The translations under genes and the position numbers were made by a program. A DNA stretch of 44,820 nt from Burkholderiales bacterium. GTDB taxonomy: Bacteria; Pseudomonadota; Gammaproteobacteria; Burkholderiales; WYBJ01. Numbering within the stretch: the first letter of the stretch is position 1; every line of letters starts with the position of its first letter. The stretch spans positions 81,859 through 126,678 of the forward strand of contig JALHQN010000016.1 of assembly GCA_022841915.1 (NCBI GenBank). The letters are read 5' to 3'. Of the stretch, positions 1 to 9,346 are shown one piece after another. The notes under the pieces are model-generated. The model ran no database searches, was not told where the DNA came from, and saw only the letters and a program-made list of their open reading frames with translations.

Positions 1-1
1 G

Positions 2-544
2 CGCGGCTTCGAGGCCGAGGACAGCGTCGTGACGATCACCTCGGTACGCTCGGCCAGCGATCCTTTCACGACCGCCGGCGAGACGGCCGAGCGGCATCTC
101 GACTACATGACGGACTGGGTCAAGCGGATGATCGAGCCCTACCAGAGCGCCCTGGGCTACGAAGAGACGCACGTCCTCATGCTCTCGCCCGTCATCGCGT
201 CCGTGCTGGCGCGCGCCGGCTACTCGAAGAAGGATGTATCCGACTATCTCGTCGAGCATGCCAGGGTGCCTGCCCGCTATTACGAGTGGAGTCTGCAGCA
301 GCAGGATCATCACCCGTCCGGCACCACGGTGGCGCATCTGGTCGACAAAGGACAACTGCCGAAAGCGTGGCGGCTCACCGACGATCCCGAGCGGCTGGTG
401 CCGCTGCTGCTGCCGCACACGCGGTGGCTCGTGGTGGTGGCCGGTGATCCGACGCGCAACCGCTCCTGCATCTACCGGCAGAATTTCAAACAGGGCCATG
501 CCACCAGCAAGAAAGTCCAACTGCCCGGCAATTGGGCACCCTGA
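2..544 (+). CDS. Unidentified protein, C-terminal part (5' end outside window)
   Basis: The reading frame is open from base 2 and ends at a TGA at 542-544, so this is the last ~180 residues of a longer protein. The Met at base 29 is probably internal, because the codons before it read as normal coding sequence (RGFEAEDSVV) and no ribosome-binding site precedes it. The segment is soluble, with no membrane helix or signal peptide, and ends with a basic tail. I do not recognise the family. It converges on the acyl-CoA synthetase gene with only 32 bp between the stops. Being coding is well supported by the continuous frame and GC-rich third positions; the function is unknown. Confidence 0.7.
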   Translation, partial: RGFEAEDSVVTITSVRSASDPFTTAGETAERHLDYMTDWVKRMIEPYQSALGYEETHVLMLSPVIASVLARAGYSKKDVSDYLVEHARVPARYYEWSLQQQDHHPSGTTVAHLVDKGQLPKAWRLTDDPERLVPLLLPHTRWLVVVAGDPTRNRSCIYRQNFKQGHATSKKVQLPGNWAP

Positions 545-576
545 AGAAGGCATGAGCCGCGTGCCCTGCGTCAGCT

Positions 577-2709
577 TCAGCCCGACGAAGGGTTCGCGTC
601 CGCTCGCCGAGGCACGATCAAGGCATCGAGGGCGACCACGCCGCGGCCTTCGGGCAACACGCGCAAAGGATTGATGTCGATGCTCTCGATGTCGTCGGCG
701 TGCGAGGCGGCGAACTGCGAGATTCGGGCGAGCACGCGGGCGAGCGCGTCGACATCCGCTCGCGCCCTGCCTCGGGCACCGTCCAGCACTGCATAGCCGG
801 CAATCTGCGTAATCATGCGTCGCGCCTGCATCTCGTCGAAAGGCGCGAGCCGGAAGGTCACGTCTTTCAGCACTTCGACGAAAATGCCGCCAAGGCCGAA
901 CATCACCACCGGACCGAACGTCGCATCCCGGTGAACGCCGACGATGGTATCGACCCCGGCGGGCGCCATCGGCGCTACCAGCACGCCGTCGATGCGCGCA
1001 GCGGGAACGGCCGCGCACGCGCGCTGCATGACGAGCTCATAGCCAGATTCCACTGCCGCCGCATTCTCCAAACCCAGCAGCACGCCGCCGACCTCGGTCT
1101 TGTGAGCGATCTGCGGCGAGACGATCTTCAAGACGACGGGATAGCCGAGCGCGTTCGCCGCGCTTACCGCCTCGGCAGCAGTGCGCACGAGCCGCTCCGG
1201 CAGCAGCGGGATACCGGCCTCGGCCAGCAATTTCTTGGCCCCATGCTCGGAGAGCTCCCGCATGCCGATCGGCATGGCCGACTGCACGGCGGGCTTCGGA
1301 TCGAGACCTCGATCGTAGCTCTCGCGCAAAGCGGTCAGGGCGGCGATCGCCGCCACGGCCCGGTACGCATCTTCGTACACGAGAAATCCCATTGCTTCGT
1401 AGGAGCGAACGATATCCGTGTCGGCCACCATGCACAGCACGATCAGGCGATCGCGATGATGCTGCGCCGCCTTCGCGATCGCCTCGCGCAAAGGGACGGC
1501 AAACGGCCGCGACGCCGGCACGGTCAGGAAAACCCCGAGCAGCGCCTCGTAATCGCCGGCCTGCAGCATCGTCGCCAGACTCGTGGTGAGCACGCTCATG
1601 TCCACGAGCGCCTGCGCGGTCACGTCGACGGGATTTTCGACCGCAGCATAAGGCAGCAGCGCCTTCAATGCCGCCTGAGCCGATGCGGGCATCGGCGAGA
1701 CGTCCAGACCGTAGCGCTCCGCCGCGTCGCAACTCTGTATGCCCACGCCGCCCGACACCGTGACGATGCCAAGCTTGCGTGTGCGCGGATAGACGCCCCG
1801 GGCGCAGGCGTAGGCGACGTCGATCTGCTCGTCGGTCGTGAGCGCCCTGTGCACGCCGTACTCCCGGAACAGGGCCTCGTAGACCGCATCCTCGCCCGCG
1901 AGCGCCGCGGTGTGCGAATCGATGGCGCCCGCCCCTCGCGCCGAACGCCCCACCTTCATCATCACGATCGGTATCCGGCGCTCGTGCGCAATGCGCAGCG
2001 CCTCGATGAACGTCCTGCTGTCGCGCAGGCCTTCGGCATACGCCACGATCACGCGGACGTCGGGATCGCAGGCGAGCCACAGCAGGACTTCGCCGATCTC
2101 CACGTCGGCTTCGTTGCCCGTGCTGACGAAATAGCGCACACCCATGCCGCGCTGCTGGGCGAGATAGGCCACGTGCGCGCCATAAGCGCCGCTCTGACTG
2201 GCCACGGCGACGCCACCCGCCTCGGGAAAGCCGAGATCGAGCGCGCTGGCGAAGGTGCCGTAAAAGCCGAGCGCCGAGTTGAAGAGACCGAGGCAATTGG
2301 GTCCGAGCAGGCGCATCCCCGAAGCGCGAGCGATCTCCTGCATCTCCCGCTGTGCGCGCGCGCCGTCGATGCTCGTTTCGGCGAAACCCGATGAGAAGAT
2401 CACCACGGCCTTCACGCCGAGCGCTGCACACGCCCGCACGGATTCGGGGACGAGATGGGCCGCAACGGCGAGCATCGCGACGTCCGGCACCTCGGGCAGG
2501 GCCGCGATCGAAGGGTAGGACTTGAGGCCTTGCACGACATCGCGTCGTGGATTCACCGGCAAGATGGCGCCCTTGAAGCCGCTTTCCTTCAGGTAGCGCA
2601 AGGGTCGCCCGGATATGCGCACCACATCGTCCGATGCACCCACGATGGCAACCGATGTCGGCCGCATGAGCGCGTCGAGATTCTGCTGTCGCTGCTTGGC
2701 TGCACTCAT
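577..2709 (-). CDS. NDP-forming acyl-CoA synthetase (acetate--CoA ligase family)
   Basis: A 710-residue single-chain acyl-CoA synthetase of the ADP-forming type, which interconverts an acyl-CoA plus NDP and phosphate with a free acid, CoA and NTP. An N-terminal CoA-binding Rossmann domain (VAIVGASDD, about residue 22) is followed by succinyl-CoA-ligase-like domains. These carry the GPNCLGLFN segment and the SHTAALAG loop near residue 265, whose His is the phosphorylated residue in this family. The C-terminal ATP-grasp domain carries HKTEVGGVL. The ATG is preceded by GGGAG. It is the last gene of a minus-strand operon, 109 bp after the SDR gene, so it may activate or release the acid formed by the two upstream dehydrogenases. 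The acyl substrate cannot be read from the sequence. Confidence 0.9.
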   Translation of the reverse strand: MSAAKQRQQNLDALMRPTSVAIVGASDDVVRISGRPLRYLKESGFKGAILPVNPRRDVVQGLKSYPSIAALPEVPDVAMLAVAAHLVPESVRACAALGVKAVVIFSSGFAETSIDGARAQREMQEIARASGMRLLGPNCLGLFNSALGFYGTFASALDLGFPEAGGVAVASQSGAYGAHVAYLAQQRGMGVRYFVSTGNEADVEIGEVLLWLACDPDVRVIVAYAEGLRDSRTFIEALRIAHERRIPIVMMKVGRSARGAGAIDSHTAALAGEDAVYEALFREYGVHRALTTDEQIDVAYACARGVYPRTRKLGIVTVSGGVGIQSCDAAERYGLDVSPMPASAQAALKALLPYAAVENPVDVTAQALVDMSVLTTSLATMLQAGDYEALLGVFLTVPASRPFAVPLREAIAKAAQHHRDRLIVLCMVADTDIVRSYEAMGFLVYEDAYRAVAAIAALTALRESYDRGLDPKPAVQSAMPIGMRELSEHGAKKLLAEAGIPLLPERLVRTAAEAVSAANALGYPVVLKIVSPQIAHKTEVGGVLLGLENAAAVESGYELVMQRACAAVPAARIDGVLVAPMAPAGVDTIVGVHRDATFGPVVMFGLGGIFVEVLKDVTFRLAPFDEMQARRMITQIAGYAVLDGARGRARADVDALARVLARISQFAASHADDIESIDINPLRVLPEGRGVVALDALIVPRRADANPSSG

Positions 2710-2818
2710 CTTGTCTCCCGCTCGTTGCGGAAATCGTCTACGCGGCTTCTTGCTGAACGGGCGTTCGTACCCACCGCTGCCCTTGGAGCCGACTCCTCGG
2801 ACGTCGGCGACCGGCGGC

Positions 2819-3571
2819 TCAATAGGTCGCGCGCCCGCCCGAGATGTCGAACACCGCCCCGGTCGTGAACGAGCAATCCTCTGTGGCGAGCCAACCGATC
2901 ATCCCGGCGATTTCGCTCGTTTCCACGAAGCGCCCCATCGGAATCTTGGACAGCATGAAGTCCAGATGCTGCTGGGTCATGGTGTCGAACATCGCGGTCT
3001 TCGCCGCCGCCGGGGCGACGGCGTTTACGAGTACGCCTCGGGTAGCCAGTTCCTTCGCCAGCGACTTCGTGAGCGCGATCAAGCCTGCCTTGGATGCGCT
3101 GTAGTGGGAGGCGTTCGGATTGCCTTCCTTGCCGGCAACCGAAGCGACATTGACGATGCGGCCGTACTTGCGGTCGATCATGTGCGGCACCACCGCGCGG
3201 CAAGTGAGGTAGGGCGCGACCAGATTGACTTCGATCACACGCCGCCACACCTCGGGCGCGAGTTCCCAGGTCGTTGCGTTACCGCCCGTGATGCCGGCAT
3301 TGTTGACCAGGATGTCGATGCGACCCTGGGTCTCGATCGCCTGAGCTGCCGCTGCAGCGACAGCCGTCTCGTCGGTCAGCTCGACCGCGGACGTGCTCAC
3401 TGGTCCAAGCGCAGACAAGGTAGCCTGTGCTTGGTCGAGGCGCTGCCGATCGATGTCCCACAGCACGACGCTGGCCCCGGAGGCGAGCATGCGCTCGGCC
3501 ACGGCGTAACCGATGCCTTGCGCGCCGCCGGTGATCACGGCAACGCGCCCGTCCAGATCGAGTCGGTTCAT
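2819..3571 (-). CDS. SDR family NAD(P)-dependent oxidoreductase
   Basis: A classical short-chain dehydrogenase/reductase of 250 residues. It has the nucleotide-binding TGGAQGIG at residues 14-21, NNAG at 90-93, and the catalytic triad S144, Y157, K161 (YSASK). I chose the ATG at 3571 because AAAGGA lies just upstream and because it overlaps the stop of the preceding denD-like gene by ATGA, which implies translational coupling. It is FabG-like in length and motifs, but catabolic neighbours argue against fatty-acid synthesis. Its likely role is oxidation or reduction of a hydroxy/keto acid in the same pathway as the epimerase-family enzyme upstream. Family is certain, substrate unknown. Confidence 0.92.
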   Translation of the reverse strand: MNRLDLDGRVAVITGGAQGIGYAVAERMLASGASVVLWDIDRQRLDQAQATLSALGPVSTSAVELTDETAVAAAAAQAIETQGRIDILVNNAGITGGNATTWELAPEVWRRVIEVNLVAPYLTCRAVVPHMIDRKYGRIVNVASVAGKEGNPNASHYSASKAGLIALTKSLAKELATRGVLVNAVAPAAAKTAMFDTMTQQHLDFMLSKIPMGRFVETSEIAGMIGWLATEDCSFTTGAVFDISGGRATY

Positions 3572-4575
3572 GGCTGCAATCCTTTCAGTGTTTGATCGGC
3601 ATTCGGCTGCTGGCGGCAGTCGTCGATGTACTGGCGCACGATGTCCGCGAACGACGCATCCGGCTCGAGCCCGAGCCGGGCCGCGCGCGGCGCCCTCGCA
3701 CCGCCCGGCCAACCCGCGACGATCTCGGCGATGCGCTCGTCGCGCTCGAACCGCACACGGGCACGTGCCGCCTTGCCGGCCACCGCTTCCAGGGCCGCCA
3801 GCATTTCACCGACCGTGACGTTGAGCCCCGGAAGATTCATCGCAGTGCGTCCGTTGAACGCGCTGCGGTCGGCCTCGTAGACGGCGATCAGCCCCTCGAT
3901 CGTGCGTGCCGGCGAGGCCACGGGATGCGATACATCGGGTGCGACCGGGCAGATCGATTCGATGCCTGCCAGCGGCTCGCGGATGATGCCGCTGAAGAAC
4001 GAAGAGGCGGCGCCGTTCGGCCGACCCGGCCGCACCGTCACGGTCATCAGCCGCGCGGCCCGGCCGTCGATGTAGCCCTTGCGGGTGTAGTCGGCAATCA
4101 GATGCTCGCAAATCAGCTTGTGCGTGCCGTAGGACGTCTGCGGGGCAGCCAGCGTGATGTCCGTCACGATCGCAGGCAGCGGCACGGCCGGATCCGGACC
4201 GTAGACCGCAATCGAACTGCTGAACACCAGACGTGGCGCCCTGCCGGCGAGCCTGAAACCATCGAGCAAGGCGCGCGTGCTGTCGAGGTTGGAGCGCAGG
4301 CCCAGGTCGAAATCGGCTTCGCACTCGGCGGAGACCGCTGAGGCGAGGTGGAAGACGCCGTCGTAGCCTTCGTGGCCCAGAGCGGCGGCTTGTGCGAGCA
4401 GCGCGTCGACGCGCGCTTCGACGCGAGGGTCGGCGACGAGGTCGGCGGGCGGCGCCACCCGGTCGGCAAGTACGACTTTGTCGAGCCGGTGACCGGCCAA
4501 TGTGCCTCTGGAAAGGAGGGTGCGCGCCAGCCGCGCCCCGAGAAATCCGGCCCCGCCGGTGATCAAGAGCTTCAT
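3568..4575 (-). CDS. denD: NAD-dependent epimerase/dehydratase family, D-erythronate dehydrogenase-like
   Basis: A 335-residue extended SDR. It has GGAGFLG at residues 7-13, a serine pair at 120-121 and YGTHK (Y149, K153). Length, the LLITGGAGFLGARLA start and the VTVRPGRPNGAASSFFSGIIREPL segment fit the DenD family, which oxidises D-erythronate at C2 with NAD+ in four-carbon acid sugar catabolism. The usual DenD partners, an OtnK-type kinase and an OtnC-type decarboxylase, are absent here. An SDR and an acyl-CoA synthetase follow instead, so the substrate may differ. It is the first gene of a three-gene operon and overlaps the SDR start by 4 bp. Confidence 0.8.
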   Translation of the reverse strand: MKLLITGGAGFLGARLARTLLSRGTLAGHRLDKVVLADRVAPPADLVADPRVEARVDALLAQAAALGHEGYDGVFHLASAVSAECEADFDLGLRSNLDSTRALLDGFRLAGRAPRLVFSSSIAVYGPDPAVPLPAIVTDITLAAPQTSYGTHKLICEHLIADYTRKGYIDGRAARLMTVTVRPGRPNGAASSFFSGIIREPLAGIESICPVAPDVSHPVASPARTIEGLIAVYEADRSAFNGRTAMNLPGLNVTVGEMLAALEAVAGKAARARVRFERDERIAEIVAGWPGGARAPRAARLGLEPDASFADIVRQYIDDCRQQPNADQTLKGLQP

Positions 4576-4738
4576 CGCAGTGCCATGACACGCCAGCCCC
4601 TGGGCGCGGAGCCTTCCGCCCCGGCCTTCCGGCGCGCTTCCTCCCCTCCGTGATCGAAGGCGCATCATCGCTCAACAGTCGCCCGATGGCCAGCGAGCCG
4701 AGGCGCCGTCTACCGAGCACGGCTTGGCGAAGCGACCT

Positions 4739-4912
4739 TTACCGAAGGACGAGCGAGACGATCCCGATGAGCAGCAAGACCACAACGAAACCGGCGACGA
4801 CAGCGCCCACGATCGCCTGGGGTAGCGAAATGATCGCGCCGTCCTTCTCCCAGGTGCCCTTCTTGCCGATCATGAGCAGGCCCCAGAACATGGTCGAGGC
4901 GACCTGCAGCAA
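4739..4912 (-). CDS. DUF2970 family small membrane protein
   Basis: This short frame, read on the minus strand, ends at TAA 4739-4741. It has the DUF2970 pattern: a short amphipathic start (LLQVASTMFWGLLMIGKKG), a charged stretch, then one hydrophobic helix (IVGAVVAGFVVVLLLIGIVSLVL) ending in Arg. DUF2970 proteins are about 60-75 residues, of unknown function, and typical of Betaproteobacteria. The start is uncertain. A TTG at 4912 has GAAGG five bases upstream, and the first ATG is at 4891. The frame stays open further upstream with plausible coding (ELDSEPGPKPVAKKAG) but contains no ATG or GTG, so the true start may be CTG or the 5' end may be altered. Confidence 0.65.
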   Translation of the reverse strand: MLQVASTMFWGLLMIGKKGTWEKDGAIISLPQAIVGAVVAGFVVVLLLIGIVSLVLR

Positions 4913-5101
4913 GCCCGCCTTCTTTGCTACCGGCTTAGGGCCGGGTTCGCTGTCGAGTTCGGTGGATTGCAGGGCAGGGTTTCCTCGAGACAGGCAGGGC
5001 GTGGGTCTGGGAACACGGGGCGGACCTAGCCAACCCCGGGGGGAGACGCTCGAAAGCAGACCGCTAAACAGGACTTGGATTCGGCTCTATTGTCCCCGTC
5101 T

Positions 5102-5120
5102 GCATCCGGCGTCCGGATGC
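5102..5120. other. Short perfect inverted repeat
   Basis: GCATCCGG, a three-base gap, then CCGGATGC form an 8-bp perfect stem. It lies in the ~300-bp stretch 4913-5219 that otherwise holds only the possible N-terminal extension of the DUF2970 gene. It is downstream of the small minus-strand gene ending at 5220, about 100 bp after its stop. No T-run follows on either strand, so it may be a weak terminator or an operator. Its function is not established. Confidence 0.35.
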
Positions 5121-5219
5121 GGAACCCCTCAATTGAGCCGCGTTCCGTGCTGCGGGCAGACAAGACACCCGCGCGTGTGGCCGACGCATCCGATCAACCC
5201 GGCGATCGGCAAGGCCAAA

Positions 5220-5414
5220 CTAGTTCTCACCTATACCCACGACGTCGTCGGCTTCGAACTCATCGGGGATGGTGCCGTCGCCGATCCCGCTGATCATGGC
5301 GGCGAGGCCTTCGGTCCGCTTGACGAAGTACTCGGCGCTGATGGGGTCGTAGAACGACTGACCCACGGCAATATCGCGAAATCTGACACGGAGGAGTTTG
5401 GTTTCGGTCGGCAT
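5220..5414 (-). CDS. Small conserved-looking hypothetical protein (64 aa)
   Basis: The frame encodes a 64-residue acidic protein starting MPTETKLLRVRFRDIAVGQSFYDP and ending at TAG 5220-5222. The segment RFRDIAVGQSF resembles the opening of a group of small proteobacterial hypothetical proteins with an 'R-x-L-x-x-G-Q-x-F' core, which suggests a real gene. Longer starts up to 5504 are possible, but the extra residues are Gly/Arg-rich and look non-coding. No strong ribosome-binding site is visible before the ATG. There is no membrane helix, and I assign no function. Confidence 0.5.
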   Translation of the reverse strand: MPTETKLLRVRFRDIAVGQSFYDPISAEYFVKRTEGLAAMISGIGDGTIPDEFEADDVVGIGEN

Positions 5415-5504
5415 ATTGGAGACGTACGAGAGAGGTTGAATTCGGAAGGACCCTGGCCCGCCGCGGAAAGTTCCTGCCCGGCGACCGCGAATCATCCCGA
5501 ACAT

Positions 5505-6272
5505 TCTACTGAGAATCGCCGCTCCGTTGCTGGCAAATGTCGCCTAAGGGCTGGCAATCGCCCTTGGCACTTCTTTGGCACGCGCCGGCTCGGCATTCCA
5601 CTTTGTTCTTTATCATCATCGGCCTGGCGAAGCCAGGCATCGCGGAATAGGAACGTTCCTTTCTCGAAAACATGCATCTCGCGGCGAGGGGCGTTGCCTT
5701 TTTCCCGGTCCATCGGGAGGCGAACCGACCGCGATCGAACCCCTGGCGGATACGGCGCATGACATCCGATGGACGCCCAGGCACCTCTTCGGCGTCCATC
5801 GTGACCAGGCAGAAGCAGGCATTCTCATGATGGATCATCGCCCCACTCGCACCGATGTGTTCCACGAAACGACCTGACAAGAGCGCCGACGCGCAGGCAC
5901 GACGACATCCCGGACCGTCCGGAGCTGGCACGCAATGCAGATTGCTCGTTGAAGTGCGCACGGGCATGGAACCCGGGCGACGGCTCAACTGCAGGGATAG
6001 ATCCGGACTGCGCCATGGCGCATGCATCGGAATCTCCCGAGACTTGTTCGAACCCACTGCCGATGCCATCCGCATGCCATGCTCACGGTCAGTGACGTCG
6101 CTTCGCGGTCGGGCCACGCAAACGCGGCCTCTGTCCGACAAAGGACGCCCTAGCCTGCGACACATCGTGGACAAGATCGCCACCCCCCACGACTCAGTAC
6201 AATGGAGCACATCGAAGCGCGCGACAGCGCTCCGCCGCGCGGCGCGCCCGATGCCACCACGGAGGAGACATC
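5505..6272. other. Gene-poor stretch
   Basis: About 770 bp with no frame that looks coding on either strand. Candidate frames are rich in Arg, Ser, Pro and Cys and show no recognisable motif or ribosome-binding site. It presumably contains the promoter of the amidohydrolase gene at its right end. Base composition looks somewhat less GC-biased than in the neighbouring genes. I recognise no RNA gene or repeat. Confidence 0.5.
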
Positions 6273-7388
6273 ATGGCTGAAGTCATCATCTCTGCAGACT
6301 CGCATGTGTTCGAACCGGTCAACCTTTGGCAGACGCGCCTCGACGAGAAATTTCGCGCACGCGGCCCGCGCTATGTCCCCAACTACCAGGACAAGCCGGG
6401 CACGTGGTTCGTGTGTGAAGGTGCCGTGCCCCGCTCGGTTGCCGGCATCGGCGCCGTCGGCATCCCGAAGGAAGAGCTGGTGAAGTTCGCCGGCGCGCAC
6501 TACAAGGATTTGCGCGCCGGGGGCTACGACCCGGTCGAGCGCCTGAAAGATCAGGACATCGACGGCATTCGCGGCGAAGTCCTCTACCCCACGTACGCCA
6601 TGGGCCTCTACCGGCTGGAAGACGTCGAACTGCAAACCGCCTCGTTCAACGCCTACAACGACTGGATGGTCGAGCTTTGCAGCCACGCCCCCAACCGCCT
6701 GAAAGGCCTCGCACTGATTTCGGTCCGCGACGTCGACGACACCGTGATCCAACTGGAGCGCTGGGCGAAGCGAGGCATGGTCGGCGCCATGATCTCCTGT
6801 GTGCCTCCCGCGGGCACCGAGTACAGCGAGCCGCATTACGAGCGGATGTGGTCGGCGATCGAGGATCTGGGGCTGCCGATCAGCATCCATACCCTCACCG
6901 GCAGCCGCAAGCCGGCGTATCGCTTCGATCGCGAGTTCCGCGCGGCTGCCGGCTACCCCGAAACGCCGATGGAAGTCATGCTCACCCTGGGCGAACTCCT
7001 CACCAGCCCCCTGCTCGACCGGCATCCCAAACTGAAGCTGGTACTGGCGGAGGCGGACACCGGCTGGCTGCCCTGGATGCTCGCGCGCCTGGATCGCGGC
7101 CATGAGCGCTATGCCAAGCAGAACGGCATCCACACCGAACTGAAACCGAGCGAGTACTTCCGCCGCAACTTCTCGGCGGCGTTCATCATGGATCGGGTCG
7201 GTGTCTTCACGCGCGAGTTCACGGGCGTGGACAATCTGATGTGGTCGTCCGACTATCCGCACACCGATTCCACGTGGCCACACTCGCGGGAAGCGATCGA
7301 GCATGATTTCGCCGGCGTGTCGGATGCGGACCGCAAGAAGATGGTCTGCACCAATGCCTGCAGGATCTACGGCTTCGAGGTGGATTGA
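6273..7388 (+). CDS. Amidohydrolase family (amidohydrolase-2 / ACMSD-like) protein
   Basis: A 371-residue TIM-barrel metal-dependent hydrolase. The start motif SADSHVFEP (D9, H11, E14) is the variant metal site of the ACMSD-like branch, with Asp in place of the first His of HxH. Further metal/active-site candidates are H206 (SIHTLTG) and D327 (SSDYPHTDS). The ATG has a strong GGAGGAG upstream. Members hydrolyse or decarboxylate small ring or acid substrates; which applies here cannot be read from the motifs. It is monocistronic, 490 bp ahead of the FAD oxidoreductase-deacetylase-M20 operon on the same strand, so a shared catabolic role is plausible but unproven. Confidence 0.9.
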   Translation: MAEVIISADSHVFEPVNLWQTRLDEKFRARGPRYVPNYQDKPGTWFVCEGAVPRSVAGIGAVGIPKEELVKFAGAHYKDLRAGGYDPVERLKDQDIDGIRGEVLYPTYAMGLYRLEDVELQTASFNAYNDWMVELCSHAPNRLKGLALISVRDVDDTVIQLERWAKRGMVGAMISCVPPAGTEYSEPHYERMWSAIEDLGLPISIHTLTGSRKPAYRFDREFRAAAGYPETPMEVMLTLGELLTSPLLDRHPKLKLVLAEADTGWLPWMLARLDRGHERYAKQNGIHTELKPSEYFRRNFSAAFIMDRVGVFTREFTGVDNLMWSSDYPHTDSTWPHSREAIEHDFAGVSDADRKKMVCTNACRIYGFEVD

Positions 7389-7880
7389 ACGTCACCGCGG
7401 CCTGACGGCTGCTCGCAGCAGCAAAGAGCCGGCCTTCGTGCCGCCGCGCGCATCTTGTCGCGGCGGCGGCACGCAACGCACGCTGCCGACGTTGTACGAA
7501 GCGACACCGACTCGTCAGGCGGGTGCCCGGTCGCAAGACGGGCGCGGCGCGGTCCGCTGCCTGGATGCGGTCGAACTCGGTCCCCGGAAACGGCATCGGC
7601 TCGATGTCGTCGGGACGAGCGTCGGCACGCAACTTGCTAACCTCGCGTGCCAAACACGAAACCCACCCTCCTCGAGAATCCAGTCCATGGTCGAACACGC
7701 GCTTCATCGCGTCGGTGCCCTTTCCCGGATGCGTCCTTGCGCGCAAGTCCGTGCTGATCGACCTTGGGGTCCGACGATCCGCTCGCCGCATTCCTCCGAT
7801 CGAGGCGTCCTCGCGGCAAGAAGCTTTGCGTTGTGCCTCGGGTCCGCTGACAATTCAACACCGAGCAGCCTTCGTCAATC
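7389..7880. other. Intergenic stretch, no gene recognised
   Basis: About 490 bp between two plus-strand genes. Open frames here have Arg/Ser-rich shadow composition and no motif. It should hold the promoter for the following three-gene operon. I found no strong palindrome or terminator. Confidence 0.5.
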
Positions 7881-9317
7881 ATGAAGATTCAAGACTTCGA
7901 CGTCATCGTCGTCGGGGGTGGCACGGCCGGCGCCATCGCTGCGGTGGCGGCGGCGCGCTCCGGCGCCAGCACGTGTCTGGTGGAGGCCACGGGCCACCTC
8001 GGCGGCACCTGCCACGCACTCGCCAACGTGACCCCTTTCCACAACAGCCGTGGAGAACAGGTGGTCGCCGGCTTGGCACAAGAATTGGTAGACAGGCTCA
8101 CGGCCTTGGGTGGAGCGCACCAACGCGGCCATTTGCCCAATCCCGCGGGCATAGGCGGGTCGTTCACGCCGCTGGACCCCGACCTGATGAAACTCGCCCT
8201 GTTCGAGATGACCGAGGCGGAAAACGTCGCTCTGTGGCTGCACACCGTGCTCGTGGAGGTCGTGACCGACGACACCCACGTCCGCGGCGTTCGCGTGCAC
8301 AACAAGTCGGGGCTGCACGAGCTGCGAGCACCCGTGGTGATCGATGCGACGGGAGACGCCGATGTCGCGGTGCGGGCCGGTGCGCAGTACAGCCAGGACA
8401 CCCCGGAAGCCGCGCTCAACGCAACTTTGCTCTTCCGGGTTGCAGGCGTGGATACCGACGCCTTCATCGACGATGCGCGCCGCGCGCCGCACAAGTTCGT
8501 CCTGCTTGCCGATCCGTATCTGCGAGACATCGAGCACCTGACGCCCGAAAAGGTCATGCAAGGTGTGCAGGACATCTATGACTGCCCCTACATCTATCTC
8601 GCCAACGTCGTGCGCGATTACGTACCGCGCGCCGATTGGAGCGAGTGGGGCGTCACCGCGGAGGACAAAGGGGGCTGGGGTCGGCTGCAGCCCTTCGCTG
8701 CCCGGTTCAGCATCATGCCGCTGCCCCTGCGGCACGATGTCGTCACGCTCAATGTCACCAGCATCACCTTCGATGCGACCGACGGCGCCCAAAGAAGCCG
8801 CGCGGAGATCACCGGCCATCGTCAGATGCACCAGGCGCTCGAAGTCCTGCGCAGATACGTGCCCGGCTTCGGCTCGAGCTACCTGCACACCGTGCTGCCG
8901 GCCGTATCGATTCGCGCTTCGCGCCGCATTGCCGGCGAATACGAACTCACGCGCGAAGACGTCGAAAGCGGCACACGCTTCGACGATGGCATCGCCCGCG
9001 GCAGCTACCCCATGAGCGTGCAGTCGGCGACGCAGCCCGGCGTCCGCGAACACCTGTTCGTGCGCAACGGGGGCGACTACGACATTCCTTACCGCTGCCT
9101 GGTCCCCGAACGTATCGACGGGCTCCTGGTCGCGGGCAGATGCTTGTCCGCCACGCGTGAAGCGATAGGCTCGGCGCGCATGGGTGCCCAGTGCATGGCC
9201 TACGGCGAGGCCGCCGGAACGGCCGCGGCACTGGCCGTCGCCGACAACCGGACGCCGCGGGCGGTGGATATCGCAAAGCTGCGCATGGAGCTTCGCGCCC
9301 GGCACGCCATCCTTTAG
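7881..9317 (+). CDS. FAD-dependent oxidoreductase
   Basis: A 478-residue flavoprotein of the FAD_oxidored type. A Rossmann dinucleotide motif (DVIVVGGGTAGAIAAVAAARSG, residues 6-27) is followed by a Glu for ribose binding (VEATGHLGGTC). A second FAD contact near the C-terminus reads IDGLLVAGRCLSATREAIGSARMGAQCMAYGEAAG. Such enzymes often oxidise or rearrange small acids or heterocycles. It starts a compact operon with the deacetylase-fold protein (29-bp gap) and an M20 hydrolase (5-bp gap), which suggests it oxidises a ring or precursor that the next two enzymes open and hydrolyse. No clear Shine-Dalgarno precedes this ATG, but the glycine motif requires a start close to it. Confidence 0.88.
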   Translation: MKIQDFDVIVVGGGTAGAIAAVAAARSGASTCLVEATGHLGGTCHALANVTPFHNSRGEQVVAGLAQELVDRLTALGGAHQRGHLPNPAGIGGSFTPLDPDLMKLALFEMTEAENVALWLHTVLVEVVTDDTHVRGVRVHNKSGLHELRAPVVIDATGDADVAVRAGAQYSQDTPEAALNATLLFRVAGVDTDAFIDDARRAPHKFVLLADPYLRDIEHLTPEKVMQGVQDIYDCPYIYLANVVRDYVPRADWSEWGVTAEDKGGWGRLQPFAARFSIMPLPLRHDVVTLNVTSITFDATDGAQRSRAEITGHRQMHQALEVLRRYVPGFGSSYLHTVLPAVSIRASRRIAGEYELTREDVESGTRFDDGIARGSYPMSVQSATQPGVREHLFVRNGGDYDIPYRCLVPERIDGLLVAGRCLSATREAIGSARMGAQCMAYGEAAGTAAALAVADNRTPRAVDIAKLRMELRARHAIL

Positions 9318-9346
9318 CTCATGACGAATTTACGAGGAAGCCCCGA

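Noticed and set aside
700-2394. Long plus-strand frame of 564 codons opposite the acyl-CoA synthetase gene
   Set aside because: Antisense shadow: Arg/His-rich composition, no motifs, while the minus strand encodes a complete, recognisable synthetase.
5102-5120. tRNA or small RNA around the GCATCCGG hairpin
   Set aside because: No cloverleaf arms or anticodon stem could be drawn; only one short stem is present.
5506-6210. 234-codon minus-strand frame
   Set aside because: Ser/Arg/Cys-rich with no ribosome-binding site or motif; it overlaps only unassigned DNA, so not accepted as a gene.
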